Position numbers and translations under genes: made by a program. The notes under the pieces are model-generated. The model made no database searches. It was not told the DNA's origin and saw only the letters and a program-made list of their open reading frames with translations. A DNA stretch of 60,802 bases from an uncultured Lachnospiraceae bacterium (GTDB lineage: Bacteria; Bacillota; Clostridia; Lachnospirales; Lachnospiraceae): contig CAKRQV010000015.1 of NCBI GenBank assembly GCA_934394565.1, forward strand, positions 1 to 60,802. The letters are read 5' to 3'. This document shows positions 33,156-39,829 of this stretch, piece after piece. Positions within the stretch are counted from its first letter, which is position 1, and each line of letters begins with the position of its first letter.

Positions 33156-34289
33156 ATGTACGATTACAATCATTGTCCGGACAGAAGACATACAGACAGT
33201 ATCAAATGGGATGCTGCCGGAGAAGGCGTGCTGCCGATGTGGGTAGCGGATATGGATATCCCGGTGGCAGACGCTGTGCAGGAGGCTTTAAGAGAGCGTG
33301 TGACGCATCCACTGTTTGGCTATTCTGATTTTAAAGAAGAACATCTGAAAACGCTGGTGGCAGCGCATTACAAAAAACTGTATGGTGCAGATGTAAAAGA
33401 GGACTGGATCGTCTGGATCCCCAGTGTTATGCCCGGCATGACCAATGCAGTCAAAATGCAGGGCGGCAGCTTTACCTATTTTATCCCGATGTACAATCAT
33501 ATCCGGGAAGTATATCTGGAATCCAAACGTCCGGTGATCGAAGTACCGTTGAAGAAAAACGGCACACAGTTTGCGATGGATTTTGCAGCTATGGAAGAAA
33601 AGATGACACCTGAGGTAAAGACCTTTGTCATGTGTAATCCGCACAATCCGATCGGCCGCTGCTATACAAAAGAAGAGATTCTTGAAGCAGCAGCATTCTG
33701 CGAAAAACATGGCCTGTTACTGATCAGCGATGAGATCCACTGTGAACTGGTGCTGGAGGGACAACATACACCGGCCTTTATGGCAAGCGAATGGACAAAG
33801 GAACACAGCATTACGCTGGGCAGCCAGGGAAAGATCGGCAATGTACCTGGACTGCCGCTGGGCTTTGCCATTATTCCGAATGAGGAACTTCGCAATCGAT
33901 TTGAACATGAACTTCTGGGTACCTGTGCCAGCTTCAATGTGCTGACACTGGCTGCTTACAGAAAGCTGTATGATGGCAGTTGTGATGCGTGGAAAGAAGG
34001 CCTGAGAGAGCATTTGCGTAAGAACCGTGATATCGTGGAAAACTGGGTCAAAGAGACGGATGGTATCGAGATGCCGCACAATGAAGCGACTTATCTGGCG
34101 TTTCTGGACTGCCGTGGTCTGGAACTGGAAAATCCGGCGGATTTCTTCCTGAAGGAGGCAAAGGTGATGTTGTCTGAAGGCGAAATGTACGGTGACCAGC
34201 AGAGTGCCCGGTTCAATTATGGATGCCCGGAAGAACAGCTGAGAGAGGCACTTACGAGGATGACAGAGGCATTGAAAAAGTGCAGATAA
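33156..34289 (+). CDS. PatB/MalY-like PLP aminotransferase or cystathionine beta-lyase
   Basis: The protein has 377 residues. The N-terminus DSIKWDAAGEGVLPMWVADMDIPVADAV is the hallmark of MalY/PatB proteins. Also visible are MCNPHNPIGRCYTKEEI and the PLP aspartate region LISDEIHCELVL. The PLP lysine is probably K226 in GSQGKIGNVPGL; family members usually have SKTFN at this point, so the site is unusual. A C-terminal RFNYGCPEEQL keeps the carboxylate-binding Arg region. It may cleave cystathionine or act as an aminotransferase. A small hairpin (33118-33143) precedes its ribosome binding site GGAGAGGAG. Confidence 0.85.
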   Translation: MYDYNHCPDRRHTDSIKWDAAGEGVLPMWVADMDIPVADAVQEALRERVTHPLFGYSDFKEEHLKTLVAAHYKKLYGADVKEDWIVWIPSVMPGMTNAVKMQGGSFTYFIPMYNHIREVYLESKRPVIEVPLKKNGTQFAMDFAAMEEKMTPEVKTFVMCNPHNPIGRCYTKEEILEAAAFCEKHGLLLISDEIHCELVLEGQHTPAFMASEWTKEHSITLGSQGKIGNVPGLPLGFAIIPNEELRNRFEHELLGTCASFNVLTLAAYRKLYDGSCDAWKEGLREHLRKNRDIVENWVKETDGIEMPHNEATYLAFLDCRGLELENPADFFLKEAKVMLSEGEMYGDQQSARFNYGCPEEQLREALTRMTEALKKCR

Positions 34290-34374
34290 CGTTTTGCGGG
34301 GAGTATGAAAAACAGGTGTGGCATACAGACATGTGCTGTACAGGGCATGTCTGCGTGAAAAAGGACAGCCTTTA

Positions 34375-34418
34375 AAACTGCCGGACAGGTTGCTGTCCGG
34401 CGGTTTGTATGCTATAGT
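34375..34418 (+). promoter_or_regulatory. Hairpin overlapping the aspartokinase promoter
   Basis: AAACTGCCGGACAG (34375-34388) pairs with CTGTCCGGCGGTTT (34393-34406), a 14-bp stem likely ending the PatB-like transcript. The promoter TTGCTG (34390-34395), 17-nt spacer, TATAGT (34413-34418) starts inside its loop and right arm. Confidence 0.7.
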
Positions 34419-34508
34419 AAAAACGCTGTTGAACAGATATTGATATGTAAACAACAGTGAAAACGACGAATGTGTCACCTACAATAAAGAAGATGAGAGA
34501 AAAAGAAC

Positions 34509-35831
34509 ATGACAATGACAAAACCAGTGGTATCCAAGTTTGGCGGAAGCTCTCTGGCTGATGCCGGACAGTTTAAGAAAATCCGCTATATTATAGAGCA
34601 GAATCCGAACAGGAGATATATCGTGCCATCCGCACCGGGTAAGAGAAATCCGGACGATGTAAAGGTTACGGATCTTTTGTATGCCTGCTATGATAAGGCA
34701 AAGCACGGGGAGGATTATACGGAGGCTCTGGAGAAAATCCGTGGCCGGTATCAGGAGATCATCGAGGATCTGGGGCTGCATCTGTCCCTGAAGGATGAGC
34801 TGAAGGTACTGGAAACATCGTTTGTCCGTGGTATCGGCAGTGAATATGCGGCATCCCGTGGGGAATATTTAAATGGTATCCTGCTGGCGGCGTATCTGGA
34901 TTATGAATTTGTGGATGCGGCGAGTGTGATCCGGTTCCATAAGGACGGTACGCTGGATGCGGAGATGACAAATACGCTGTTAAAGGAGCGTCTGGGACGC
35001 TGCTCGGCGGCGGTGATTCCGGGATTTTACGGAGCAGATGAGTCGGGACGGATCCATACATTTTCCCGTGGCGGTTCGGATGTGACGGGGGCTCTGGTGG
35101 CCCGGGCTGTCAAGGCGGAGATTTATGAGAACTGGACAGACGTGACGGGATTTCTTCTGACGGATCCGCATATTGTGGAGAACCCGAAGAAGATCGATGT
35201 GATGACATTTTCGGAGCTTCGGGAGCTGGCTTACCGTGGGGCTACGGTGCTTCATGAGGATGCGGTGTATCCGGTGCGCCGGGAGGGAATCCCGATCCAT
35301 ATCCGCAATACGAATGAACCGGATGAGAATGGTACGCTGATCTGCCGCCGGATCCGACCGGAGGAGGAGACACCGATCACGGGCATTGCGGGACGCAAGG
35401 ATTTTGTGGCAATCAGTATTGCGAAGCACAGGATGAATGCGCAGGTGGGCTTCTGTAAGAAGCTTCTGGAAGCGTTTGATGAGAATGGGATTTCGTTTGA
35501 GCATATGCCATCGGGAATTGATACGATCAGTGTGATCATGGCGAAGGATGAGTATGTGAAGAAGGAAGACGGGATCATGGAGTCGCTCAGGAGACGGCTG
35601 GATCCGGACCGGATCACGCTGGATACGGATCTGGCGCTTGTCACGGTTGTGGGCAAGGGGATGCGGTCGGTGAGCGGGATTGCTTCGCGGTTTTTTGGGG
35701 CGCTGGGGGATGCCGGCGTTAATATTAAGATGATCGATATGGGGTCGAATGAGATTAACTGTACGATCGGGGTGGCGAATGAGGATTTTGAGAAGGCTAT
35801 CCGGGCGTTGTATGAGGCGTTGGCGAGATAG
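34509..35831 (+). CDS. lysC: Aspartate kinase
   Basis: This enzyme makes aspartyl phosphate, the first step toward lysine, methionine and threonine. The protein has 440 residues: N-terminal kinase domain with VSKFGGSSLADA, FSRGGSDVTGALVARA, and MTFSELRELAYRGATVLHEDAVYPV, then a C-terminal pair of ACT domains (VAISIAKHRMN..., LVTVVGKGMRSVSGIASRFFGALGDAGVNIKMIDMGSNEINCTIGV) for feedback inhibition. ATG 34509 and ATG 34515 are both possible; the ribosome binding site is weak. It is a single-gene unit; no riboswitch is obvious in the short leader. Confidence 0.95.
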   Translation: MTMTKPVVSKFGGSSLADAGQFKKIRYIIEQNPNRRYIVPSAPGKRNPDDVKVTDLLYACYDKAKHGEDYTEALEKIRGRYQEIIEDLGLHLSLKDELKVLETSFVRGIGSEYAASRGEYLNGILLAAYLDYEFVDAASVIRFHKDGTLDAEMTNTLLKERLGRCSAAVIPGFYGADESGRIHTFSRGGSDVTGALVARAVKAEIYENWTDVTGFLLTDPHIVENPKKIDVMTFSELRELAYRGATVLHEDAVYPVRREGIPIHIRNTNEPDENGTLICRRIRPEEETPITGIAGRKDFVAISIAKHRMNAQVGFCKKLLEAFDENGISFEHMPSGIDTISVIMAKDEYVKKEDGIMESLRRRLDPDRITLDTDLALVTVVGKGMRSVSGIASRFFGALGDAGVNIKMIDMGSNEINCTIGVANEDFEKAIRALYEALAR

Positions 35832-35842
35832 GGGGTAGGCTG

Positions 35843-36141
35843 GATAAAAAACCGCCGCCACTGTGTCCGCTGCCGGGAGGCTGTGCCCGTGTGGGAAAAA
35901 TCGGACGCTCGCAAACTGGTTCTATAGTGTGCAAAAAAGGGAAAAACAGGGTACCGGCGAGATTCGCCGGATTTGCTGATGCAAATCCAGCTCAGGCTCG
36001 CCTCATCGTCCGCCTGGTAAGCGGACGATGCCCCTGTTTTTCCCTTTTTTGCGCACTAAGAACCAGTAATGCTCGCTTTACGATTTTTCCCACACGGGCA
36101 CAGCCTCCCGGCGGCGGGCACAGTGGCGGCGGTTTTTTATC
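35843..36141. repeat. Giant branched palindrome 1 (299 bp) after lysC
   Basis: The left arm (35843 to about 35950) and right arm (about 36031 to 36141) are near-perfect complements over roughly 105 bp. The outer ends are GATAAAAAACCG and CGGTTTTTTATC. The tip holds three hairpins: CCGGCGA/TCGCCGG (35954-35970), GGATTTG/CAAATCC (35969-35988) and CATCGTCCGC/GCGGACGATG (36004-36030). It contains no convincing ORF. It may act as a terminator through its T6 end, as a structured RNA, or as a mobile or recombinogenic element. Confidence 0.88.
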
Positions 36142-36193
36142 GGCGCTTGAAGACATTGTGGCAGGGTGGTAGGAATGTGGAGGACGGGAGACA

Positions 36194-36213
36194 GGGTGGG
36201 CAGGGTGGTAGGG
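36194..36213 (+). other. Putative G-quadruplex motif
   Basis: Four GGG runs with loops of 1, 2 and 5 nt (GGG-T-GGG-CA-GGG-TGGTA-GGG) lie in a 150-nt purine-rich stretch of the plus strand between lysC and the minus-strand tRNA-Gln. Confidence 0.65.
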
Positions 36214-36254
36214 AGTGAGAGACGGGAGAGATGGGGGAGTGGCAGGGTGAAGCA

Positions 36255-36286
36255 TTTTGTTGCACAGGGCGGCTGCGCCTGCTGTG
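36255..36286 (-). repeat. 32-nt repeat, minus-strand copy
   Basis: The reverse complement of this segment matches 38802-38833 at 30 of 32 positions (core ACAGCAGGCGCAGCCG). The segment itself can fold through GCACAG/CTGTGC arms. The two copies, in opposite orientation, bracket the tRNA-Gln and pncB genes. Confidence 0.82.
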
Positions 36287-36331
36287 CGGTTGGGGGGAGA
36301 TTGTGGATGAGGGACGGGAGATTTTGATAAT

Positions 36332-36359
36332 AAAAAAGCGACTCACGGTAGTGAGTCGC
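36332..36359 (-). terminator. Terminator of tRNA-Gln
   Basis: On the minus strand GCGACTCAC-TACC-GTGAGTCGC is followed by T6, right after the tRNA 3' end. Confidence 0.92.
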
Positions 36360-36362
36360 TAG

Positions 36363-36435
36363 CTGGGCTACAAGGATTCGAACCTTGAAAATGACGGAGT
36401 CAGAGTCCGTTGCCTTACCATTTGGCGATAGCCCA
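36363..36435 (-). tRNA. tRNA-Gln (anticodon CUG)
   Basis: The minus strand folds as a tRNA: acceptor TGGGCTA/TAGCCCA, D-arm with AAATGGTAAGGC, anticodon stem ACGGA/TCCGT with loop CTCTGAC (anticodon CTG), and T-arm AAGG-TTCGAAT-CCTT. The discriminator base is G and the CCA end is not encoded. It closely resembles bacterial tRNA-Gln. It has its own promoter and terminator and stands alone between two large palindromic regions. Confidence 0.95.
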
Positions 36436-36464
36436 ATGTGTTGTTTTGTGTCGCAACACGATGT

Positions 36465-36493
36465 ATTATAGGGGAGTGGAGGGGAAAAGTCAA
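36465..36493 (-). promoter_or_regulatory. Promoter of tRNA-Gln
   Basis: On the minus strand TTGACT (36493-36488), a 17-nt spacer and TATAAT (36470-36465). Confidence 0.88.
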
Positions 36494-36571
36494 GGGTTAA
36501 TTTTAATTTTTTTTAAAAAAATTTTGTGAGCGAGTTTTATAGGGTTTTTCTGATTTTTTTGCAAGTTTTTG

Positions 36572-36627
36572 CTGACTTTTTCCGGGGAGGTGGTATAATA
36601 GGGAAAACTTTGTGACAAGACACAAAG
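36572..36627 (+). promoter_or_regulatory. pncB promoter with start-site palindrome
   Basis: The -10 box TATAAT (36594-36599) has a weak CTGACT-like -35 about 16 nt upstream. At the expected start of transcription lies CTTTGTG-n6-CACAAAG (36608-36627), a candidate operator, for example for a NiaR-type nicotinate-responsive repressor, or a 5' hairpin. Confidence 0.6.
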
Positions 36628-36657
36628 ATGTATGGGGTATTGGAAAGGAGCTTTTTG

Positions 36658-38127
36658 ATGAGAGCAATGAATCTTACTCTGCTGACAGACTTGTATGAGC
36701 TGACGATGATGCAGGGTTATTTTAAGAATCCTACGGACCAGATTGTGGTCTTTGATGCGTTTTACAGAAAGAATCCGTGTGATGGCGGGTTTGCGATTGC
36801 GGCGGGTCTGGAGCAGATTATTGAGTATATCAGGGACCTGCATTTTACGCCGGATGATATCTGTTATCTGCGTAGTCTGAATATGTTTGAGCCGGAGTTT
36901 CTGGAGTATCTGCGGGGATTTCATTTTACGGGAGATATTTATGCGATTCCGGAGGGCACGGTGGTGTTCCCGCGGGAGCCGCTGGTTAAGGTTATTGCGC
37001 CGGTGATGGAGGCGCAGCTGGTGGAGACGGCGATTTTAAATATTCTGAATCACCAGAGTCTGATCGCTACGAAGGCTGCGCGTGTGGTATACGCGGCCAA
37101 GGGCGATGGTATCATGGAGTTTGGTCTGCGTCGTGCGCAGGGACCGGATGCCGGTATTTATGGTGCGAGGGCGGCTGTGATCGCCGGTTGTGTGGGTACG
37201 TCAAATGTTTTGACGGGACAGATGTTTAATGTGCCGGTGAAGGGTACGCATGCGCACAGCTGGATCATGAGTTTCCCGGATGAGTATACGGCATTTAAGA
37301 CATATGCAGATATGTATCCGAATGCCTGCATTCTGCTGGTGGATACGTATGATGTGCTGGGCTCTGGTGTGCCGAATGCGATCCGTGTATTTAAGGAGAT
37401 GAAGGCTGCCGGTCTGCCGATGAAGGGCTACGGTATCCGTATCGACAGCGGCGATCTGGCTTATCTGTCAAAGAAAGCGTATGAGATGCTGGACGAGGCT
37501 GGTTTCGGTGATGCGATTATTTCGGCTTCCAGTGATCTGGACGAGTATCTGATCGACAGCTTAAAGGCACAGGGAGCCAAGATCAACTCCTGGGGTGTCG
37601 GTACGAATATGATCACATCCAAGGACTGTCCGGCTTTCGGTGGTGTGTATAAGCTTGCCGGAGTCAAGACACCGGAGGAGAAGGAGTTTACACCGAAGAT
37701 CAAGCTGTCTGAGAATACAGAAAAAGTCACGAATCCGGGTAATAAGATCATCTACCGTATCTACGACAAAAAGACTGGTAAGATCCGTGCTGACCTGATC
37801 TGCCTGGAGGGGGAGACGTATGATGAGAACAAAGATCTGATCATCTTTGATCCGATCGAAACATGGAAAAAGACAAAGCTGAAAGGCGGAACGTATACGC
37901 TGCGAGAGCTTCTTGTCAAGGTTATCGACAAGGGTGAACCGTGCTACGAATCTCCGAGTGTTATGGAGATCCAGGCAATCTGCAAGAAAGAGCAGGAAAC
38001 GCTGTGGGATGAGACCAGACGTCTGGTCAATCCGCATGAGGTGTATGTCGATCTTTCCGATAAGCTGTATAAGATCAAGAGTGAACTGCTGGAAGAGATG
38101 AGTATGAAGCATCTGGAAGAGCAGTAG
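36658..38127 (+). CDS. pncB: Nicotinate phosphoribosyltransferase
   Basis: This enzyme makes nicotinate mononucleotide from nicotinate and PRPP for NAD salvage. The protein has 489 residues from ATG 36658, which is 9 nt after AAGGAG; the longer frame from 36628 has no ribosome binding site. Motifs: LLTDLYELTMMQGYF, FDAFYRKNP, the catalytic-His region GTHAHSWIMSF, YGIRIDSGDLAYLSKKAYEML, and SWGVGTNMITSKDCPAFGGVYKL. Length fits the larger Firmicutes PncB subfamily. The codon pattern shifts to more G/T-ending codons in its first third. Confidence 0.95.
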   Translation: MRAMNLTLLTDLYELTMMQGYFKNPTDQIVVFDAFYRKNPCDGGFAIAAGLEQIIEYIRDLHFTPDDICYLRSLNMFEPEFLEYLRGFHFTGDIYAIPEGTVVFPREPLVKVIAPVMEAQLVETAILNILNHQSLIATKAARVVYAAKGDGIMEFGLRRAQGPDAGIYGARAAVIAGCVGTSNVLTGQMFNVPVKGTHAHSWIMSFPDEYTAFKTYADMYPNACILLVDTYDVLGSGVPNAIRVFKEMKAAGLPMKGYGIRIDSGDLAYLSKKAYEMLDEAGFGDAIISASSDLDEYLIDSLKAQGAKINSWGVGTNMITSKDCPAFGGVYKLAGVKTPEEKEFTPKIKLSENTEKVTNPGNKIIYRIYDKKTGKIRADLICLEGETYDENKDLIIFDPIETWKKTKLKGGTYTLRELLVKVIDKGEPCYESPSVMEIQAICKKEQETLWDETRRLVNPHEVYVDLSDKLYKIKSELLEEMSMKHLEEQ

Positions 38128-38198
38128 GAATGTCAGGAATCAGTTTTAGTGGCTGAGACGATAGATAGTGTGGGACGGGACGTCCGGTGGGGACGGAC

Positions 38199-38413
38199 GG
38201 TTTCGCACAAGCATGCACAGAGGGTGTGTCTGTATCGTTTCCAAACAAGTGCAACGCTTTGCTGAGCTAACGGCTAACTTCATCTAATGCGCTCGCTAAA
38301 GCGGGCTCGCGCATAAGATTACGTAAGCCGTGGATCTCATCAAAGCTAAAACCGCACTTTGAATCGTTTGGAACCGATACAGACACACCCTCTGTACATG
38401 CTCGCACAAAACC
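38199..38413. repeat. Giant palindrome 2 (215 bp) after pncB
   Basis: Outer arms 38199-38246 and 38366-38413 are complementary at 42 of 48 positions (core ACAGAGGGTGTGTCTGTATC). Pairing continues imperfectly through AAGTGC/GCACTT and ATGCGC/GCGCAT to a small terminal loop near 38300, so the whole block can form one long hairpin. No ORF is plausible. Confidence 0.85.
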
Positions 38414-38431
38414 TGATATAGGAGAGCGCAA

Positions 38432-38487
38432 ACGGACGCGCACCAGGGTGCGCTGTCCGCTGTCAGCGAGCGCAGCGATGCGTCCGT
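38432..38487. repeat. Smaller nested hairpin between giant palindromes 2 and 3
   Basis: ACGGACGC (38432-38439) pairs with GCGTCCGT (38480-38487), enclosing GCGCACC-ag-GGTGCGC (38438-38453) in an alternative register. Confidence 0.65.
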
Positions 38488-38514
38488 CAATCGCCCCTCC
38501 GTACCTCAAAGACA

Positions 38515-38784
38515 GACCGTGCAGTGGCCGGGATGGGGGATGGCGGTGGTGGCGATGGCCTAAAGCGAGGGCATGGTGAGTCTTAGTGCGCAGCTGACTG
38601 GCAGACAGGGGCATCTGCCGCCATTCCCGGCGGCAGATGAGGGGGTCCTGAGCAGCGTTTTCATCAGAAAACGGTGCGAATACCCCCGGTCCCCTGTCTG
38701 TCGGTCAGCTGCACACTTAGACTCACCGCCCGAGCGTCGGCCATCGCCACCACCGCCATCCCCCATCCCGGCCACTGCACGGTC
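38515..38784. repeat. Giant branched palindrome 3 (270 bp)
   Basis: The first roughly 46 bp of the left arm are perfectly complementary to the right end (38739-38784); pairing then continues with few mismatches to about 38610/38690. The tip has two side hairpins: CATCTGCCGCC/GGCGGCAGATG (38612-38639), and GGGGGT/ACCCCC (38641-38687) enclosing CGTTTTC/GAAAACG. The right arm is strongly C-rich. No coding sense. Confidence 0.88.
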
Positions 38785-38801
38785 GTCCCCCTCTCCACCC
38801 A

Positions 38802-38833
38802 CACAGCAGGCGCAGCCGTCCTGTGCCACAAAA
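38802..38833 (+). repeat. 32-nt repeat, plus-strand copy
   Basis: This is the inverted partner of 36255-36286 (30 of 32 identical). It lies in a C-rich stretch after giant palindrome 3, as its partner lies in a G-rich stretch after palindrome 1. Confidence 0.82.
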
Positions 38834-38954
38834 CATCCCCCATAAATTCACATTTCCCCACTTGCACACTCCCCCATAAACAGTTAGAATATCAGTATCG
38901 TGGCTTATTATGCCCATTTTGGGTCCACAGACAGAAAAGAGAGGACGAAAGACT

Positions 38955-39797
38955 TTGATAGCATTAGGAAAAAAACAACCCCTGACCATCGTAAAAACCG
39001 TAGACTTCGGCGTATACCTCGCCGAATCCGAAGAAACAGCCGCCGCCGGAGAAAAAGTACTTCTCCCCGCCAGACAGGTTCCTGAGACCGCTAAAAAAGG
39101 CGACTGCATCAACGTATTTATCTATAAAGATTCCCAGGACCGCCCCATCGCCACCACAAAACAGCCTCTGCTCGAACTGGGTCAGATCGCCCTCCTTCGC
39201 GTCGTCAGCGTTGGCAAAATCGGCGCTTTCCTCGACTGGGGTCTCGAAAAAGACCTCTTCCTCCCCTTCAAAGAACAGACAAAAAAAGTCCGTGAAGGCG
39301 AAGAATGCCTCGTATCCTTGTATATCGATAAATCCGACCGCCTGTGCGCCACTATGAAAATCTACCATAACCTGCGCACAGACTCTCCTTATAAAGAAGG
39401 CGATACCGTCAAAGGCCGTGTCTACGAAATCAGTGATAACTTCGGTGTATTTTTAGCCGTAGACGACATGTACAGCGCCTTGATCCCGAAAAAAGAAGCC
39501 CAGGGCCGGTATAAACCAGGGGATGAAGTGACTGTCCGTGTCGTCAAAGTCCGTGACGATGGCAAACTCACCGTGTCGCCCCACCAGAAAGCCTACCTTC
39601 AGATGGACGTAGATGCCGCCAATATCATGCAGGTACTCGAAGAATTTGCCGGTGTTTTGCCATTTGATGATAAAGTATCACCGGAAGTCATCAAACGTGA
39701 ATTCGGCATCAGCAAAGCTGCCTTCAAACGTGCCGTAGGCCGCCTGCTCAAAGAGGAAAAAATCGCCATCCGGGACGGACGTATTTACCGTCTGTAA
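38955..39797 (+). CDS. cvfB: CvfB/YitL-like S1 RNA-binding protein
   Basis: The protein has 280 residues from a TTG start at 38955, placed about 9 nt after GAGAGGA; it then begins IALGKKQPLTIVKTVDFGVYLA, the usual CvfB N-terminus. The alternative ATG 38910 lacks a ribosome binding site. The layout is an N-terminal S1-like repeat, two more S1/OB domains (VGKIGAFLDWGLEKDLFLPF; GRVYEISDNFGVFLAVDDMYSALIP) and a C-terminal winged helix (KREFGISKAAFKRAVGRLLKEEKIAI). The family binds RNA and in staphylococci influences virulence gene expression. Codons here favour C-ending forms, unlike pncB upstream. Confidence 0.92.
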   Translation: MIALGKKQPLTIVKTVDFGVYLAESEETAAAGEKVLLPARQVPETAKKGDCINVFIYKDSQDRPIATTKQPLLELGQIALLRVVSVGKIGAFLDWGLEKDLFLPFKEQTKKVREGEECLVSLYIDKSDRLCATMKIYHNLRTDSPYKEGDTVKGRVYEISDNFGVFLAVDDMYSALIPKKEAQGRYKPGDEVTVRVVKVRDDGKLTVSPHQKAYLQMDVDAANIMQVLEEFAGVLPFDDKVSPEVIKREFGISKAAFKRAVGRLLKEEKIAIRDGRIYRL

Positions 39798-39829
39798 GGA
39801 AAAATAAAGCATAACGAGAGGAGAACCAA

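Noticed and set aside
33022..33246. A 74-codon frame between the GntR and PatB-like genes
   Set aside because: It runs through a clear terminator and overlaps the start of the PatB-like gene in another frame.
35843..36141. Insertion sequence or group II intron as explanation of giant palindrome 1
   Set aside because: No transposase or reverse transcriptase frame, no target duplication at the ends, and arms that span nearly the whole element rather than short terminal repeats.
38128..38900. Several open frames of 60-130 codons in the palindromic region after pncB
   Set aside because: They occur on both strands in mirror-like sequence, as expected from long inverted GC-rich repeats, and encode low-complexity Arg/Pro/Gly-rich products.
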